A DNA stretch of 39,104 bases, taken from Arthrobacter sp. ES3-54. GTDB lineage: Bacteria > Actinomycetota > Actinomycetes > Actinomycetales > Micrococcaceae. Below, in pieces: positions 7,081 to 15,376 of this stretch (position 1 is the stretch's first letter; each line of letters opens with the position of its first letter). A model generated the notes under the pieces. The model did no database searches, was not told the DNA's origin, and saw only the letters and a program-made list of their open reading frames with translations. A program made the translations under genes and the position numbers. Location of the stretch: positions 1 to 39,104 of the forward strand of contig NZ_JAQFIF010000024.1 in NCBI RefSeq assembly GCF_029504395.1, read 5' to 3'.

Positions 7081-7271
7081 TGGTTTTGCGGAAAAAACGG
7101 CCTCACCTCGGACGATGGCGCCAGGCCGAGCGGGAGCGCATCGGGAGCCCAGCCCGGACAGGGCGCGAAACCCGCGCAATTCAGGCCCGGATGAGTCCCG
7201 GACGGGTCCCGGCTCCAGGCCCGGACATCCAGGAAGGAAGGCAGGAATCGTAAAGAATTTTACGAAAACCA

Positions 7272-7299
7272 TTGATTCGCTAAAAATTTTCACTATAGT
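7272..7299 (+). promoter_or_regulatory. rightward promoter and operator of the XRE-cupin gene
   Basis: -35 TTGATT (7272-7277), 16-base spacer, -10 TATAGT (7294-7299). The spacer holds TAAAAATTTTCA (7281-7292), a relaxed form of the palindrome in the leftward promoter. The start codon is 35 bases beyond the -10. The placement suggests autorepression by the regulator. AT-rich composition stands out from the high-GC surroundings. Confidence 0.75.
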
Positions 7300-7333
7300 T
7301 ATGTGTGTTAGCTCACCAAGAGAAAGTCGGACC

Positions 7334-7942
7334 ATGGCTACCGAAAGCGTCACGGGATCTTCCCCAGCCGGCACGAGCGTCCTCCTTGCCACCGTAGGCA
7401 ACAAGGTACGCAACATGCGCAAAGACAAAGGAATGACCCTTGCCAAGCTCTCGGAAGTCACCGGCCTCAGCCCGGCGATCGTAAGCCAGATCGAACGCGG
7501 CCTGGCCAATCCGTCTTTCACCACCTTGGCCCAGCTGGCGCACGGCTTGGACATCCCTGTTGGGAAGTTCTTCATCGGACAGGAAGAAACCAGGTCCCCC
7601 GTGGTCCGCAAGGCCGAGCGGCGAAACCTTAAAGGCGTTACCAAGAAGTCCGTGGGCGAGGCGGTCTATGAACTGCTCACCCCGGACCTTAACGGTGCGC
7701 TTGAGGCCCAATGGATCGTGAGTCCGCCAGGCCACGACACCAGTGCCACCCCTTTCCGGCACAGCGGCGAGGAATTCGGCATCGTTCTCTCCGGCCGGAA
7801 AGACATCTTCTTGGACGGCGAGTGCTACACGCTGGAGGAAGGCGATTCGATCACCTTTTCTTCGGATACGCCTCACTGGTACAAGAACAGCTACGAAGAG
7901 GTCTGCGTAGCGATCTGGGTTAACGCACCTCACGCGTGGTGA
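7334..7942 (+). CDS. XRE-family regulator with C-terminal cupin sensor
   Basis: 202 residues. Helix-turn-helix at about 20-77 (VGNKVRNMRKDKGMTLAKLS, then GLSPAIVSQIERGLANPS), then a linker and a cupin_2 domain at about 120-197 (PFRHSGEEFGIVLSGR, LEEGDSITFSSDTPHW). Such proteins, PuuR being the best known, usually repress transport and catabolic genes and release DNA when the cupin binds a metabolite. ATG at 7334 is chosen because the HTH begins about 20 residues later and a good promoter ends just upstream; the frame is open further left but crosses that promoter. It precedes the enzyme operon by 215 bases with no further obvious promoter, so it may be its first gene. It probably also controls the transporter unit. 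Confidence 0.88.
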   Translation: MATESVTGSSPAGTSVLLATVGNKVRNMRKDKGMTLAKLSEVTGLSPAIVSQIERGLANPSFTTLAQLAHGLDIPVGKFFIGQEETRSPVVRKAERRNLKGVTKKSVGEAVYELLTPDLNGALEAQWIVSPPGHDTSATPFRHSGEEFGIVLSGRKDIFLDGECYTLEEGDSITFSSDTPHWYKNSYEEVCVAIWVNAPHAW

Positions 7943-7990
7943 TCGGCCGGCTCTAGCCGCCGTCGCCGTCCGGTCCGGATACGTCCGCCG

Positions 7991-8020
7991 GAACCTTAAC
8001 TACACCCCGCAGTAAGGTCC
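7991..8020 (+). other. imperfect hairpin between regulator and operon
   Basis: GGAACCTTA (about 7991-7998) can pair with TAAGGTCC (8013-8020) with one bulged A around a 14-base loop. It lies in the 215-base gap before the flavoprotein gene. It could be a weak attenuator or processing site. No operator-like AT-rich palindrome occurs in this gap. Confidence 0.3.
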
Positions 8021-8157
8021 GCAACGGGCCGCGCTGCGTCATACCCTCTGCCGGGTCGATTTCGCGGTCAGCGTCGCCGCGATCCTCTCCTGAGCACCGT
8101 CTTCTACGTCACCGGCCGCCCTTCCAACGGCACATCGCCGGAAAAGTTAGGATCCCC

Positions 8158-9540
8158 ATGAACCCGTCTACAGCCATGTCGTCGCTGGAACTCAGCACCA
8201 CCACGGCGGACCTCACCGCTCCCGTCATCTCCCGCTCCGACGTCCTCGTGGTCGGCGGTGGCCCCGCAGGTGTAGCCGCCGCCGTCACCGCGGCCCGCTC
8301 CGGTGCCTCGGTCACGCTGCTGGAACGCTACTCCTCCCTCGGGGGCCTCGCCTCCGGCGGCATGGTGCTGGTCCTGGATGACATGATCAACGGCCAGGAA
8401 ATCACCGTCACGGGCATCGTGTCCGAGTACGTCGAGCGCCTGCAGAAGCTGGGCCTGGCCATCGTCCCGCCGGCCGATGACCGCAAGACCTCCGAGGAAC
8501 TGTGGAACAAGTGGGGCCGCTACGGCACCTTCGATTTCCACTCGCACACCACCCCCAAGCCGGTCTGCTACGCCGCCGCCTTCGACCCCGACGGCTGGAA
8601 GCGCGTCTCCAACGACCTCGTCCGCGAGGCCGGCGTCAACCTTCGCCTGCATTCCTGGTTCTCCCGCCCCATCGTGGACAACGGCGTCATGAAGGGCGTC
8701 ATCTGCGAGACCAAGTCCGGCCCGCAGGCCTTCATGGCCGACATCGTCATCGACACCACCGGCGACATCGACGTCGCCTCCCGGGCCGGCGCCAGCTACG
8801 TCAAGGACAGCTACCTCACCACGCTCGTCTTCCGCCTCGGCAACGTGGACACCAACGCCGCGGAAGCCTTCGAACAGGCCAACCCGAAGGAAGCCCGCGC
8901 CATCAACCGCAAGATCAAGCGCCTCCTCGGCGGTGCCTGGGAACTGTGGTGGCTCAAGACCCCCATCGACGGCGTCGTCTGGTGCAACGCACCGCACATG
9001 ACCGGCTTCGACGGCGTCGACCCGGCGGACATGACCGCCGCCGAGTTCGCCGCACGGGACCGCATCACCGAGGCTGTGGACTACGTCCGCGCCAACCTGC
9101 CCGGCTTCGAGAACTGCTACATGCTCGACGTCGCGTCCCAGATGGGCGTCCGCCAGACCCGGCTGCTGGAAGGCGAGTACGTCATGACCAAGGACGACGT
9201 CACCTCCCGCCGGCACTTCGCCGACACCGTGGCCCGCGGCCGCGACTACTACTACCCGTTCCGCTCGCTGCTGCCCAAGGAAGTGGACCAGCTGCTGGTC
9301 GCCGGCCGGCACTACTCCGCCACCCCCGAGGCGCAGAAGATGTCCCGCGAAATCCCGCCCTGCATGGCCATGGGCCAGGCCGTCGGCGTCGCCGCCGCGC
9401 TGGCGATCCAGACCGGCACCCTGGTCCGCGACGTCTCCGCGCTGGACATCCAGCAGGGCATGCGCCGGCACGGCGCGGACCCGGGCGACGTCCCGTCGTC
9501 GAACGCCACCCTTGACGTGGACGCGGTGGTGGGGGCATGA
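8158..9540 (+). CDS. FAD-dependent oxidoreductase (FAD_oxidored family)
   Basis: 460-residue flavoprotein. Rossmann FAD-binding motif at 30-56 (VLVVGGGPAGVAAAV, with GGGPAG at 33-38 and E56 for the ribose), GGLASGGMV following it as in PF12831 proteins, and a C-terminal FAD contact region (VDQLLVAGRHYSATPEAQ). It should oxidise or reduce an organic substrate. The 7Fe ferredoxin encoded at the operon end is a plausible electron partner (inference). The first 25 residues are Ser/Thr-rich and non-conserved in look, so the ATG at residue 7 is possible. AGGA stands 7 bases before the chosen ATG. The stop overlaps the next start (ATGA), which implies translational coupling. Confidence 0.87.
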   Translation: MNPSTAMSSLELSTTTADLTAPVISRSDVLVVGGGPAGVAAAVTAARSGASVTLLERYSSLGGLASGGMVLVLDDMINGQEITVTGIVSEYVERLQKLGLAIVPPADDRKTSEELWNKWGRYGTFDFHSHTTPKPVCYAAAFDPDGWKRVSNDLVREAGVNLRLHSWFSRPIVDNGVMKGVICETKSGPQAFMADIVIDTTGDIDVASRAGASYVKDSYLTTLVFRLGNVDTNAAEAFEQANPKEARAINRKIKRLLGGAWELWWLKTPIDGVVWCNAPHMTGFDGVDPADMTAAEFAARDRITEAVDYVRANLPGFENCYMLDVASQMGVRQTRLLEGEYVMTKDDVTSRRHFADTVARGRDYYYPFRSLLPKEVDQLLVAGRHYSATPEAQKMSREIPPCMAMGQAVGVAAALAIQTGTLVRDVSALDIQQGMRRHGADPGDVPSSNATLDVDAVVGA

Positions 9541-10817
9541 GCACCGTCATCGACGAACTGCTGTCAGGCACAACAGCAGCAAGCTCAGCAGAAGGCACGA
9601 CGGCGGCCCCCGCCGCCGCTCCTGAATCTGCCGGCACCCCGCTCCCCCTCGATGGAATCAAGATCGTGGACTTCACCCAGGTGTTCATGGGCCCGTCCTG
9701 CACCCAGCTGCTGGGCGACTACGGCGCGGACATCATCAAGGTGGAACGCCCGGGCGCCGGGGACATCTCCCGCAACTCGTTCCCGGACAAGGACGGCCAA
9801 GACAACCCGATCTTCCTGTCCATCAACCGGAACAAGCGCAGCATCTCCGTGGACACCCGCACCGACGACGGCAAGGCCGTGCTCCGCCGGCTGCTGGCCG
9901 ACGCGGACGTGGTGGTCAGCAACTTCCGCTCCGGCGTGATGGAGCGGATGGGCTTCGGCTACGAGGACCTCAAGGAGCAGAACCCGGGCATCATCTGGGC
10001 CTCCGGCACCGGCTTCGGCCCCGAGGGCCCCTACTCGCACAAGGGCGGCCAGGACGCGATCGCCCAGGCCTACTCCGGCGTCATGTGGCGCCGCGAATCG
10101 GACGACGTCAAGCCGTCCATCTACCCCACCACGCTGTGCGACTACATCACCGGCATGCACCTCATGCAGGGCATCCTGCTGGCGCTGCGCACCCGGGAGG
10201 GCTCCGGCGTCGGGCAGAAGGTGGAGGTGACCATGTACGACTCCATGCTGCACCTGCAGATGCAGGAGGCGTGCATGCAGCTCAACCGCGGCTACGAGGT
10301 CAACTGGGGCGCCATGCCGCTCAGCGGCGTCTTTGAAACCACCGACGGCGCCGTCTGCATGGTGGGCGGCTTCACCCCGGACCCGCTGGCCCGGATCTCC
10401 GAGGCGCTGGGCCTGGACGAGGACCTCACGCTGCGGCCCGAGTTCGCCAACCTGGAGCAGCAGTTCGAGAACAAGCCGGCACTGCAGGCGATCTTCCGCG
10501 AGCGCATCGCCACCAACACCACCGCATACTGGACCGGCCAGCTGGAGGACAAGGGACTGCTCAACGCCCCCGTGCACACCCTGGAGCAGACCCTGGCCGA
10601 TGCGCAGACCCACGCCAACGGCATGATCGTCGAGGCAGAACACCCCGGCGTCGGCACCGTGAAAATGCTCAACGCGCCCATCCGGCTCTCCGCCACCCCG
10701 CCCACCATCCGCCGGGCGGCCCCGCGGCTCGGCGAACACAACGTTGAGGTGCTGCTGGAGAACGGGTTCGACGCCGAGACCATCGAACGCCTGCAGCAGC
10801 TGGGAGTCCTGCGATGA
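9537..10817 (+). CDS. class III (CaiB/BaiF) CoA-transferase
   Basis: 426 residues. Moves CoA from an acyl-CoA donor to a carboxylic acid through a mixed anhydride on an aspartate. The start of the family fold is PLDGIKIVDFTQVFMGP (36-52), the CoA-binding loop IKVERPGAGD is at 67-76, and the catalytic aspartate is D202 (LCDYITGMHLMQG). The length equals the family norm apart from an N-terminal extension of about 35 residues made mostly of Ala, Ser, Thr and Glu. It begins inside the flavoprotein stop and its own stop overlaps the hydratase start. With the hydratase it forms a CoA-activation module like CaiB/CaiD, but nothing ties it to carnitine. Confidence 0.9.
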   Translation: MSTVIDELLSGTTAASSAEGTTAAPAAAPESAGTPLPLDGIKIVDFTQVFMGPSCTQLLGDYGADIIKVERPGAGDISRNSFPDKDGQDNPIFLSINRNKRSISVDTRTDDGKAVLRRLLADADVVVSNFRSGVMERMGFGYEDLKEQNPGIIWASGTGFGPEGPYSHKGGQDAIAQAYSGVMWRRESDDVKPSIYPTTLCDYITGMHLMQGILLALRTREGSGVGQKVEVTMYDSMLHLQMQEACMQLNRGYEVNWGAMPLSGVFETTDGAVCMVGGFTPDPLARISEALGLDEDLTLRPEFANLEQQFENKPALQAIFRERIATNTTAYWTGQLEDKGLLNAPVHTLEQTLADAQTHANGMIVEAEHPGVGTVKMLNAPIRLSATPPTIRRAAPRLGEHNVEVLLENGFDAETIERLQQLGVLR

Positions 10818-11620
10818 CCGCCGTAGTAGAGCAGACAGTTGACCAGGTCACCCTGACCATCGAGAACCACGTGGCCACGGTGGTCATCGACCGCCAGCAC
10901 GTGCTCAACGCCGTCGACGGCGGGGCCCAGGCCCGGCTCAACGACATCTGGGATCAGCTCGAAGCCGATCCCGACGTCCGGGCCGTGGTCATCACGGGCG
11001 CCGGAACCCGGGCCTTCTGCGTGGGCGCGGACATGTCCGCGTCCGCCGTGGACAAGACCGGCCTCGAGTATTGGGCGGGTCTGGACCCGAATGGCTTCGG
11101 CGGGCTCAGCCTGCGCACCACGCTGGACATCCCGGTGATCGCCCGGGTCAACGGTTACGCGCTCGGCGGCGGCATGGAGATCGTGCTCGGCGCAGACATC
11201 GTGATCGCCGCGGACACCGCCCGCTTCGGGCTGACGGAACCGCGGGTCGGGCGCCTGGCGCTCGACGGCGGCATCCACCAGCTGGTGCGCCGGATCCCGT
11301 ACACCCAGGCGATGGGCATGCTCCTGACCGGGCGGAAGGCCCAGGCCTCGGAGATGCAGTCCATGGGCCTGGTCAATGAGGTGGTCCCCGCGGATGAGCT
11401 CGACGCCGCGGTGCAGCGCTGGCTGGACCAGATCCTCGCCTGCGCCCCCACCTCCGTCCGGGCGGTCAAGCAGATGGTCACGCAGACCGCGCACCTGACC
11501 GCCACCGAGGCCCGCGGGCTCCGGCTCCCGGCCCTCATGGCGGCGCTGGACAGCGAGGACTCAGCCGAAGGCGTCCGCGCCTTCCAGGAGAAGCGCCCGC
11601 CGCTCTGGCCGGGCCGCTAG
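10814..11620 (+). CDS. enoyl-CoA hydratase/isomerase (crotonase family)
   Basis: 268-residue crotonase. The oxyanion-hole segment FCVGADMSA (68-76) and both acidic residues of true hydratases are present: E122 (ALGGGMEIVL) and E142 (FGLTEPRVG). This supports hydration of a 2-enoyl-CoA, or the reverse dehydration, rather than only isomerase activity. C-terminal residues after about 205 form the usual trimerisation helices (LACAPTSVRAVKQMV). Start ATG overlaps the CoA-transferase stop (ATGA). Substrate presumably is the CoA ester made by the preceding transferase (inference from context). Confidence 0.9.
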   Translation: MTAVVEQTVDQVTLTIENHVATVVIDRQHVLNAVDGGAQARLNDIWDQLEADPDVRAVVITGAGTRAFCVGADMSASAVDKTGLEYWAGLDPNGFGGLSLRTTLDIPVIARVNGYALGGGMEIVLGADIVIAADTARFGLTEPRVGRLALDGGIHQLVRRIPYTQAMGMLLTGRKAQASEMQSMGLVNEVVPADELDAAVQRWLDQILACAPTSVRAVKQMVTQTAHLTATEARGLRLPALMAALDSEDSAEGVRAFQEKRPPLWPGR

Positions 11621-11679
11621 CCTCCACCGCCTGATACTCAGCCGCTCGAAGAACAACAAAAGCTTAGAAGGAGAAACCA

Positions 11680-12618
11680 ATGCGGGAGTCACTGACACCC
11701 GGCGTGTGGGGCGTCGTCGCCACACCGTTCCAGGGCAGCGCCCTGGATGTCGACACGGACAGCCTGGCCGGACTCGTGGGCTACTACGAGTCGATCGGCG
11801 CCACCGGGCTCACGGTCCTGGGCGTGTTCGGCGAGGCCGCGGCCCTGACGGCAGCCGAACGCAGCCTGGTCCTGGAAGTGGTCATGGAGGAGACGCGCCT
11901 GCCGCTCGTGGTGGGAGTAACCTCCCTCTACACCGGCACGGCCGTCGATGAAATCCGTTCCATCCAGGCCGCCACCGGCGACCGGATGGCCGCTGTCATG
12001 GTGCAGGCCAACTCCGCCAACCCCGGCGTGGTCATCGCGCACCTGAACGCCATTCACCACTCCACCGGCGCCAGCGTGGTGCTGCAGGACTACCCCCTGG
12101 CCAGCGGCGTCAGCATCAGCACCGAGGCACTGATCTCCGTAGTGCAGGCCTGCAGCTTCGTCACCGCGGTCAAGGCCGAGGCCCCGCCCACGTCCGTGGC
12201 GATCGCACACCTGACCGCAGCCCTGGACGTCTCCGTGTTCGGCGGCCTCGGCGGCCAGGGGCTGCTGGACGAGCTCATGGCCGGCGCCGCCGGGGCGATG
12301 ACCGGGTTCTCCTACCCGGAAGCGCTCATCGCCTGCGTGCGGGCCTGGCAGAAGGACGGCTACGAGGCCGCCCGTGACGCCCTGCTGCCGTATCTGCCGT
12401 TGATCAACTTCGAACAGCAGGCCAAGATCGCGCTGGCGGTCCGCAAGGAATGCCTGCACCAGCGTGGACTGATTGCCGACGCCGGCGTCCGGGCCCCGGC
12501 CGCGGCCTTCCCGGAGGTTCTCCGGACGGGGTTGCGCACGCATCTGGCCGAGGCCGCCAAGGCCCTCGGCCCGAACCCGGCCGCCGCCATCGCCGTCGCC
12601 ACGGCGGGGAGGAACTAA
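11680..12618 (+). CDS. DapA-family lyase/aldolase, subgroup without the TT motif
   Basis: 312-residue TIM-barrel enzyme of the dihydrodipicolinate synthase/N-acetylneuraminate lyase superfamily. Schiff-base lysine K165 (VTAVKAEAP) and the phenolic Y138 (LQDYPLAS) are present. At the pyruvate-carboxylate site the usual GTTGE reads GVFGE (V49-F50), so it is unlikely to be lysine-pathway DapA. Some hydratase-aldolases of aromatic catabolism also carry F here, as I recall. A retro-aldol giving pyruvate and an aldehyde for the downstream aldehyde dehydrogenase is one possibility. Strong ribosome site AGAAGGAG lies 8 bases before ATG, after a 60-base gap, so this may be an internal translation boost. 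Confidence 0.85.
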   Translation: MRESLTPGVWGVVATPFQGSALDVDTDSLAGLVGYYESIGATGLTVLGVFGEAAALTAAERSLVLEVVMEETRLPLVVGVTSLYTGTAVDEIRSIQAATGDRMAAVMVQANSANPGVVIAHLNAIHHSTGASVVLQDYPLASGVSISTEALISVVQACSFVTAVKAEAPPTSVAIAHLTAALDVSVFGGLGGQGLLDELMAGAAGAMTGFSYPEALIACVRAWQKDGYEAARDALLPYLPLINFEQQAKIALAVRKECLHQRGLIADAGVRAPAAAFPEVLRTGLRTHLAEAAKALGPNPAAAIAVATAGRN

Positions 12619-13406
12619 TGGACCTCGGAATCAGCGGGAAGACCGCTTTTGTGGCCGCCTCCACCGGCGGGCTCGGCCTCGCCATCGCCCGGGCCCTCGC
12701 GGCCGAAGGCGTACGGGTAGCCATCACCGGCCGCCGCCAGGTCCGCGCCAAGGAGATCGTCGCCGAGCTGACGGACGCCTACGGGCCGGGCGCCGTCGCC
12801 ATCGAGGCAGACCTGAGCACCGCGGAAGGCGTGGCCGCCGCCGTCGAACAGACAGTGGCGGAACTCGGGCCCATCGACATCCTGGTCCTCAACGGTCCCG
12901 GACCGAAGCCCGGCGCGGCCGCCACGCTCGGCGCCGACGACATCGCCGCGGCGTTCGAACAACTGGTCAAACCGCACCACGCCCTGGTCTCGCACATCCT
13001 TCCGGGCATGCGGGAACGGCGCTGGGGACGGATCCTGGCCGTCGGTTCCAGCGGCGTCGTGGCGCCGCTGCCCAACCTGGCCGTCTCCAACACCGGCCGC
13101 GCGGCGCTGGCCGGCTACCTCAAGACCCTCGCCGCCGAGGTGGCTTTGGACGCCGTCACGGTCAACATGCTCCTGCCCGGACGCATCGCCACGGACCGGG
13201 TCGCGGAACTGGACCAGGCCGCCGCCAAGCGGCGCGGCACCACGCCCGAGGACATCCAGCTCGAATCCCGCAAGACCATCCCCGCCCGCCGCTACGGCGA
13301 ACCCGAGGAATTCGGCGCCGCCGCCGCGTTCCTCTGCAGCGCCCCGGCGTCCTACATCACGGGCGTGGCGCTGCGCTGCGACGGCGGCCTCATCCGCGGG
13401 CTCTAA
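12618..13406 (+). CDS. atypical short-chain dehydrogenase-like protein lacking YxxxK
   Basis: 262-residue Rossmann protein. It starts ATG at 12618, overlapping the previous stop as TAATG. The dinucleotide motif TGGLGLAIARAL (about 16-27) with RR after strand 2 suggests NADP preference, and S145 of the catalytic serine region is present (VGSSGVV). The catalytic Tyr-xxx-Lys is replaced by S157-N-T-G-R161, a pattern found in the BKR-like atypical SDR group together with VTVNMLLPGRIATDR. It may therefore bind a nucleotide without normal oxidoreductase chemistry, or use another mechanism. The C-terminal SYITGVALRCDGG segment is normal. A longer upstream frame exists but runs inside the DapA-like gene and is not used. 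Confidence 0.87.
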   Translation: MDLGISGKTAFVAASTGGLGLAIARALAAEGVRVAITGRRQVRAKEIVAELTDAYGPGAVAIEADLSTAEGVAAAVEQTVAELGPIDILVLNGPGPKPGAAATLGADDIAAAFEQLVKPHHALVSHILPGMRERRWGRILAVGSSGVVAPLPNLAVSNTGRAALAGYLKTLAAEVALDAVTVNMLLPGRIATDRVAELDQAAAKRRGTTPEDIQLESRKTIPARRYGEPEEFGAAAAFLCSAPASYITGVALRCDGGLIRGL

Positions 13407-13458
13407 CCGCTCTAGCCGCCCCGCACATACCCTGCTCCGACTCTCCCGAAGGAACACC

Positions 13459-14931
13459 ATGACTTCCACTGCATCAGACATCTCAACTGCCACCGCGGAC
13501 CTCATCACCGCCCGGCACCTCATCAACGGCGAATGGCTCGGCGGGGCGGACACCGAACGGATGAACCCGGCCCGCCCGGGTGAGCTCGCCGCCCTCTCCC
13601 CCAGCGGCACCGCAGCCGACGTCGACGCCGCCATCACCGCCGCCACCGCCGCGCAGCCGGCCTGGGCGGCCCTGCCCGCCCCGGCCCGCGGCGCCATCCT
13701 GATGACCGCCGGAAACCTGCTCCTGGACCGCCAGACTGCCATCGCCGAGGACCTCGTCCGCGAAGAAGGCAAGACGCTGGCCGAGGCCAAGGGCGAGGTC
13801 AAGCGCGCCTCCGACGTGCTGCGCTTCTTCGGTTCCCTCGGCTGGGCCGCCACCGGCGAGGTGCTGCCCAGCGGGCTGCCGGACACCACCATCACCACCC
13901 GCCGCGAGCCGCTCGGCATCGTCGGGCTCATCACGCCGTGGAACTTCCCCATCGCCATCCCGGCCTGGAAGGCCGCCCCGGCACTGATCAGCGGCAACGC
14001 CGTGGTCATCAAGCCGGCCGAGCTCACCCCGCTCTCCGCCACGCACCTGGCCCGCGCCCTGCAGGACGCCGGGCTGCCCGCCGGCGTGTTCAACGTGGTC
14101 CACGGCAAGGGCCGCGTGGTGGGCGACGCCCTGGCCCGCGATTCCCGCATCGCCGGGCTGTCCTTCACCGGCTCCACCAACGTGGGTCTCGGACTGCAGG
14201 AGATCCTCAACGCCCGCCGCGCCCGGGTCCAGCTGGAAATGGGCGGCAAGAACGGCGTGCTGGTCCTGGACGACGCCGATCCCCGCAAGGCCGCCCAGGT
14301 GGTGGCGGCCGGCGCCTTCGGCCTGACTGGCCAGGCCTGCACCGCCACGTCCCGCGTCTACGTCACGCCGGGCATCCGGGCTGCGTTCCTTGAGGCCCTC
14401 ACGGCGGAGGCCGCGCAGTACACCGCCGGTGACGGGCTCGAGGGCGCAAAGATGGGTGCCGTGGTGAGCAGCCAGCAGTTCGAACAGAACCAGGCCGCGG
14501 TGCGCACCGCCGTCGAACGCGGCGCCACGCTGCTGCACGGTGCCTACGACGGCGGCACGGACGCCGGCTTCCTGTTCCCGGCCGCCGTCCTCACCGACCT
14601 GCCGTTCGACGACGCCGCCGTGACCGAAGAGATTTTCGGGCCCGTGGTGGCCGTCCTTGAGGTCCCGGACTATGAGGCCGGGCTCGCCGCGATCAACGAT
14701 TCCCGCTACGGCCTCACCGCCGGCATCTGCACCGACTCCCTGGCGTTCTCCACGGACTTCGCCGCCCGCGCCCAGGCCGGGGTCATCAAGGTCAACCGTC
14801 CGACGGCGGGGCTGGACCTGAACGTGCCGTTCGGCGGCGTCAAGGACTCCTCCACCAACACGTTCCGCGAACAGGGGAAGTCCGCACTGGACTTCTTCAC
14901 GTGGGGCAAGACCGTCTACACGGGTGTGTAG
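13459..14931 (+). CDS. NAD(P)-dependent aldehyde dehydrogenase
   Basis: 490-residue ALDH superfamily enzyme. Oxidises an aldehyde to the acid. Visible elements: cofactor motif TPWNFPIAIPAWK, FTGST, general base E260 (LEMGGKN), nucleophile C294 (GQACTATSR) and EEIFGPVVAV. The GQACTATSR context resembles alpha-ketoglutarate-semialdehyde and aromatic-aldehyde dehydrogenases, which is not enough to fix the substrate. GAAGGA lies 6 bases before ATG, 52 bases after the SDR stop. In the operon it would remove the aldehyde made by the DapA-family lyase (inference). Confidence 0.92.
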   Translation: MTSTASDISTATADLITARHLINGEWLGGADTERMNPARPGELAALSPSGTAADVDAAITAATAAQPAWAALPAPARGAILMTAGNLLLDRQTAIAEDLVREEGKTLAEAKGEVKRASDVLRFFGSLGWAATGEVLPSGLPDTTITTRREPLGIVGLITPWNFPIAIPAWKAAPALISGNAVVIKPAELTPLSATHLARALQDAGLPAGVFNVVHGKGRVVGDALARDSRIAGLSFTGSTNVGLGLQEILNARRARVQLEMGGKNGVLVLDDADPRKAAQVVAAGAFGLTGQACTATSRVYVTPGIRAAFLEALTAEAAQYTAGDGLEGAKMGAVVSSQQFEQNQAAVRTAVERGATLLHGAYDGGTDAGFLFPAAVLTDLPFDDAAVTEEIFGPVVAVLEVPDYEAGLAAINDSRYGLTAGICTDSLAFSTDFAARAQAGVIKVNRPTAGLDLNVPFGGVKDSSTNTFREQGKSALDFFTWGKTVYTGV

Positions 14932-14937
14932 CCTGCC

Positions 14938-15273
14938 ATGACGTACGTGATCGCCCAGCCCTGTGTGGATGTGAAGGACAAGGCCTGCATCGACGAATGC
15001 CCGGTGGACTGCATCTACGAGGGTGAACGCTCGCTCTACATCCACCCGTCCGAGTGCGTGGACTGCGGCGCGTGCGATCCCGTGTGCCCGGTGGAGGCGA
15101 TCTACTACTCCGACGACGTCCCGGACGAGTGGGCCGATTACGTGCGCGCCAACGTGGAGTTCTTCGAGGAGCTGGGGTCGCCGCAGGGCGCCTCAGCCCT
15201 CGGAAACCTGCACCGCGACCACCCTGTGGTGGCGGACGCGCCCGCAACGGCCGCCGCCGTCGCCGTCGGCTGA
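14938..15273 (+). CDS. 7Fe ferredoxin ([3Fe-4S] + [4Fe-4S])
   Basis: 111 residues. Cysteines at 9, 17, 21, 25, 40, 43, 46 and 50, with Pro after C21 and C50, follow the Azotobacter FdI/actinobacterial FdxA pattern shifted by one residue. C9/C17/C50 should hold the 3Fe cluster and C21/C40/C43/C46 the 4Fe cluster, leaving C25 free. The tail (AATAAAVAVG) is Ala-rich. Start ATG is 7 bases past the aldehyde dehydrogenase stop, so it is the last gene of the operon. Electron transfer to or from the flavoprotein is an inference from neighbourhood. Confidence 0.92.
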   Translation: MTYVIAQPCVDVKDKACIDECPVDCIYEGERSLYIHPSECVDCGACDPVCPVEAIYYSDDVPDEWADYVRANVEFFEELGSPQGASALGNLHRDHPVVADAPATAAAVAVG

Positions 15274-15346
15274 GCCTATGACTGTGGAGTTCAGCGCTCG
15301 TGGCTGCGTTCTGTGATCGTTTGGTGTCGCTCAACCGGGCCTTGAG

Positions 15347-15376
15347 GTGCCTCGCATCGCATGGGTTTCGAGGCAC
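15347..15376 (+). terminator. hairpin after the catabolic operon
   Basis: GTGCCTCG (15347-15354) / CGAGGCAC (15369-15376) with a 14-base loop, about 75 bases after the ferredoxin stop. No T-run. Likely the operon terminator or an RNA 3' end. The rest of 15274-15569 holds no other convincing feature. Confidence 0.45.

Noticed and set aside
8104..9471. 455-codon leftward frame opposite the flavoprotein gene
   Set aside because: Typical high-GC antisense shadow; no family motifs, while the + strand encodes a full FAD protein.
9537..11620. Carnitine (cai/fix) operon
   Set aside because: CoA-transferase and hydratase order fits, but there is no betaine transporter, acyl-CoA ligase or FixABC. The flavoprotein is a different family.
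11680..12618. Lysine-pathway dapA
   Set aside because: TT motif missing and location in a catabolic operon; housekeeping role unlikely.
13483..15045. 520-codon leftward frame opposite the aldehyde dehydrogenase
   Set aside because: Antisense shadow; Gly/Val/Arg-rich with no motifs.
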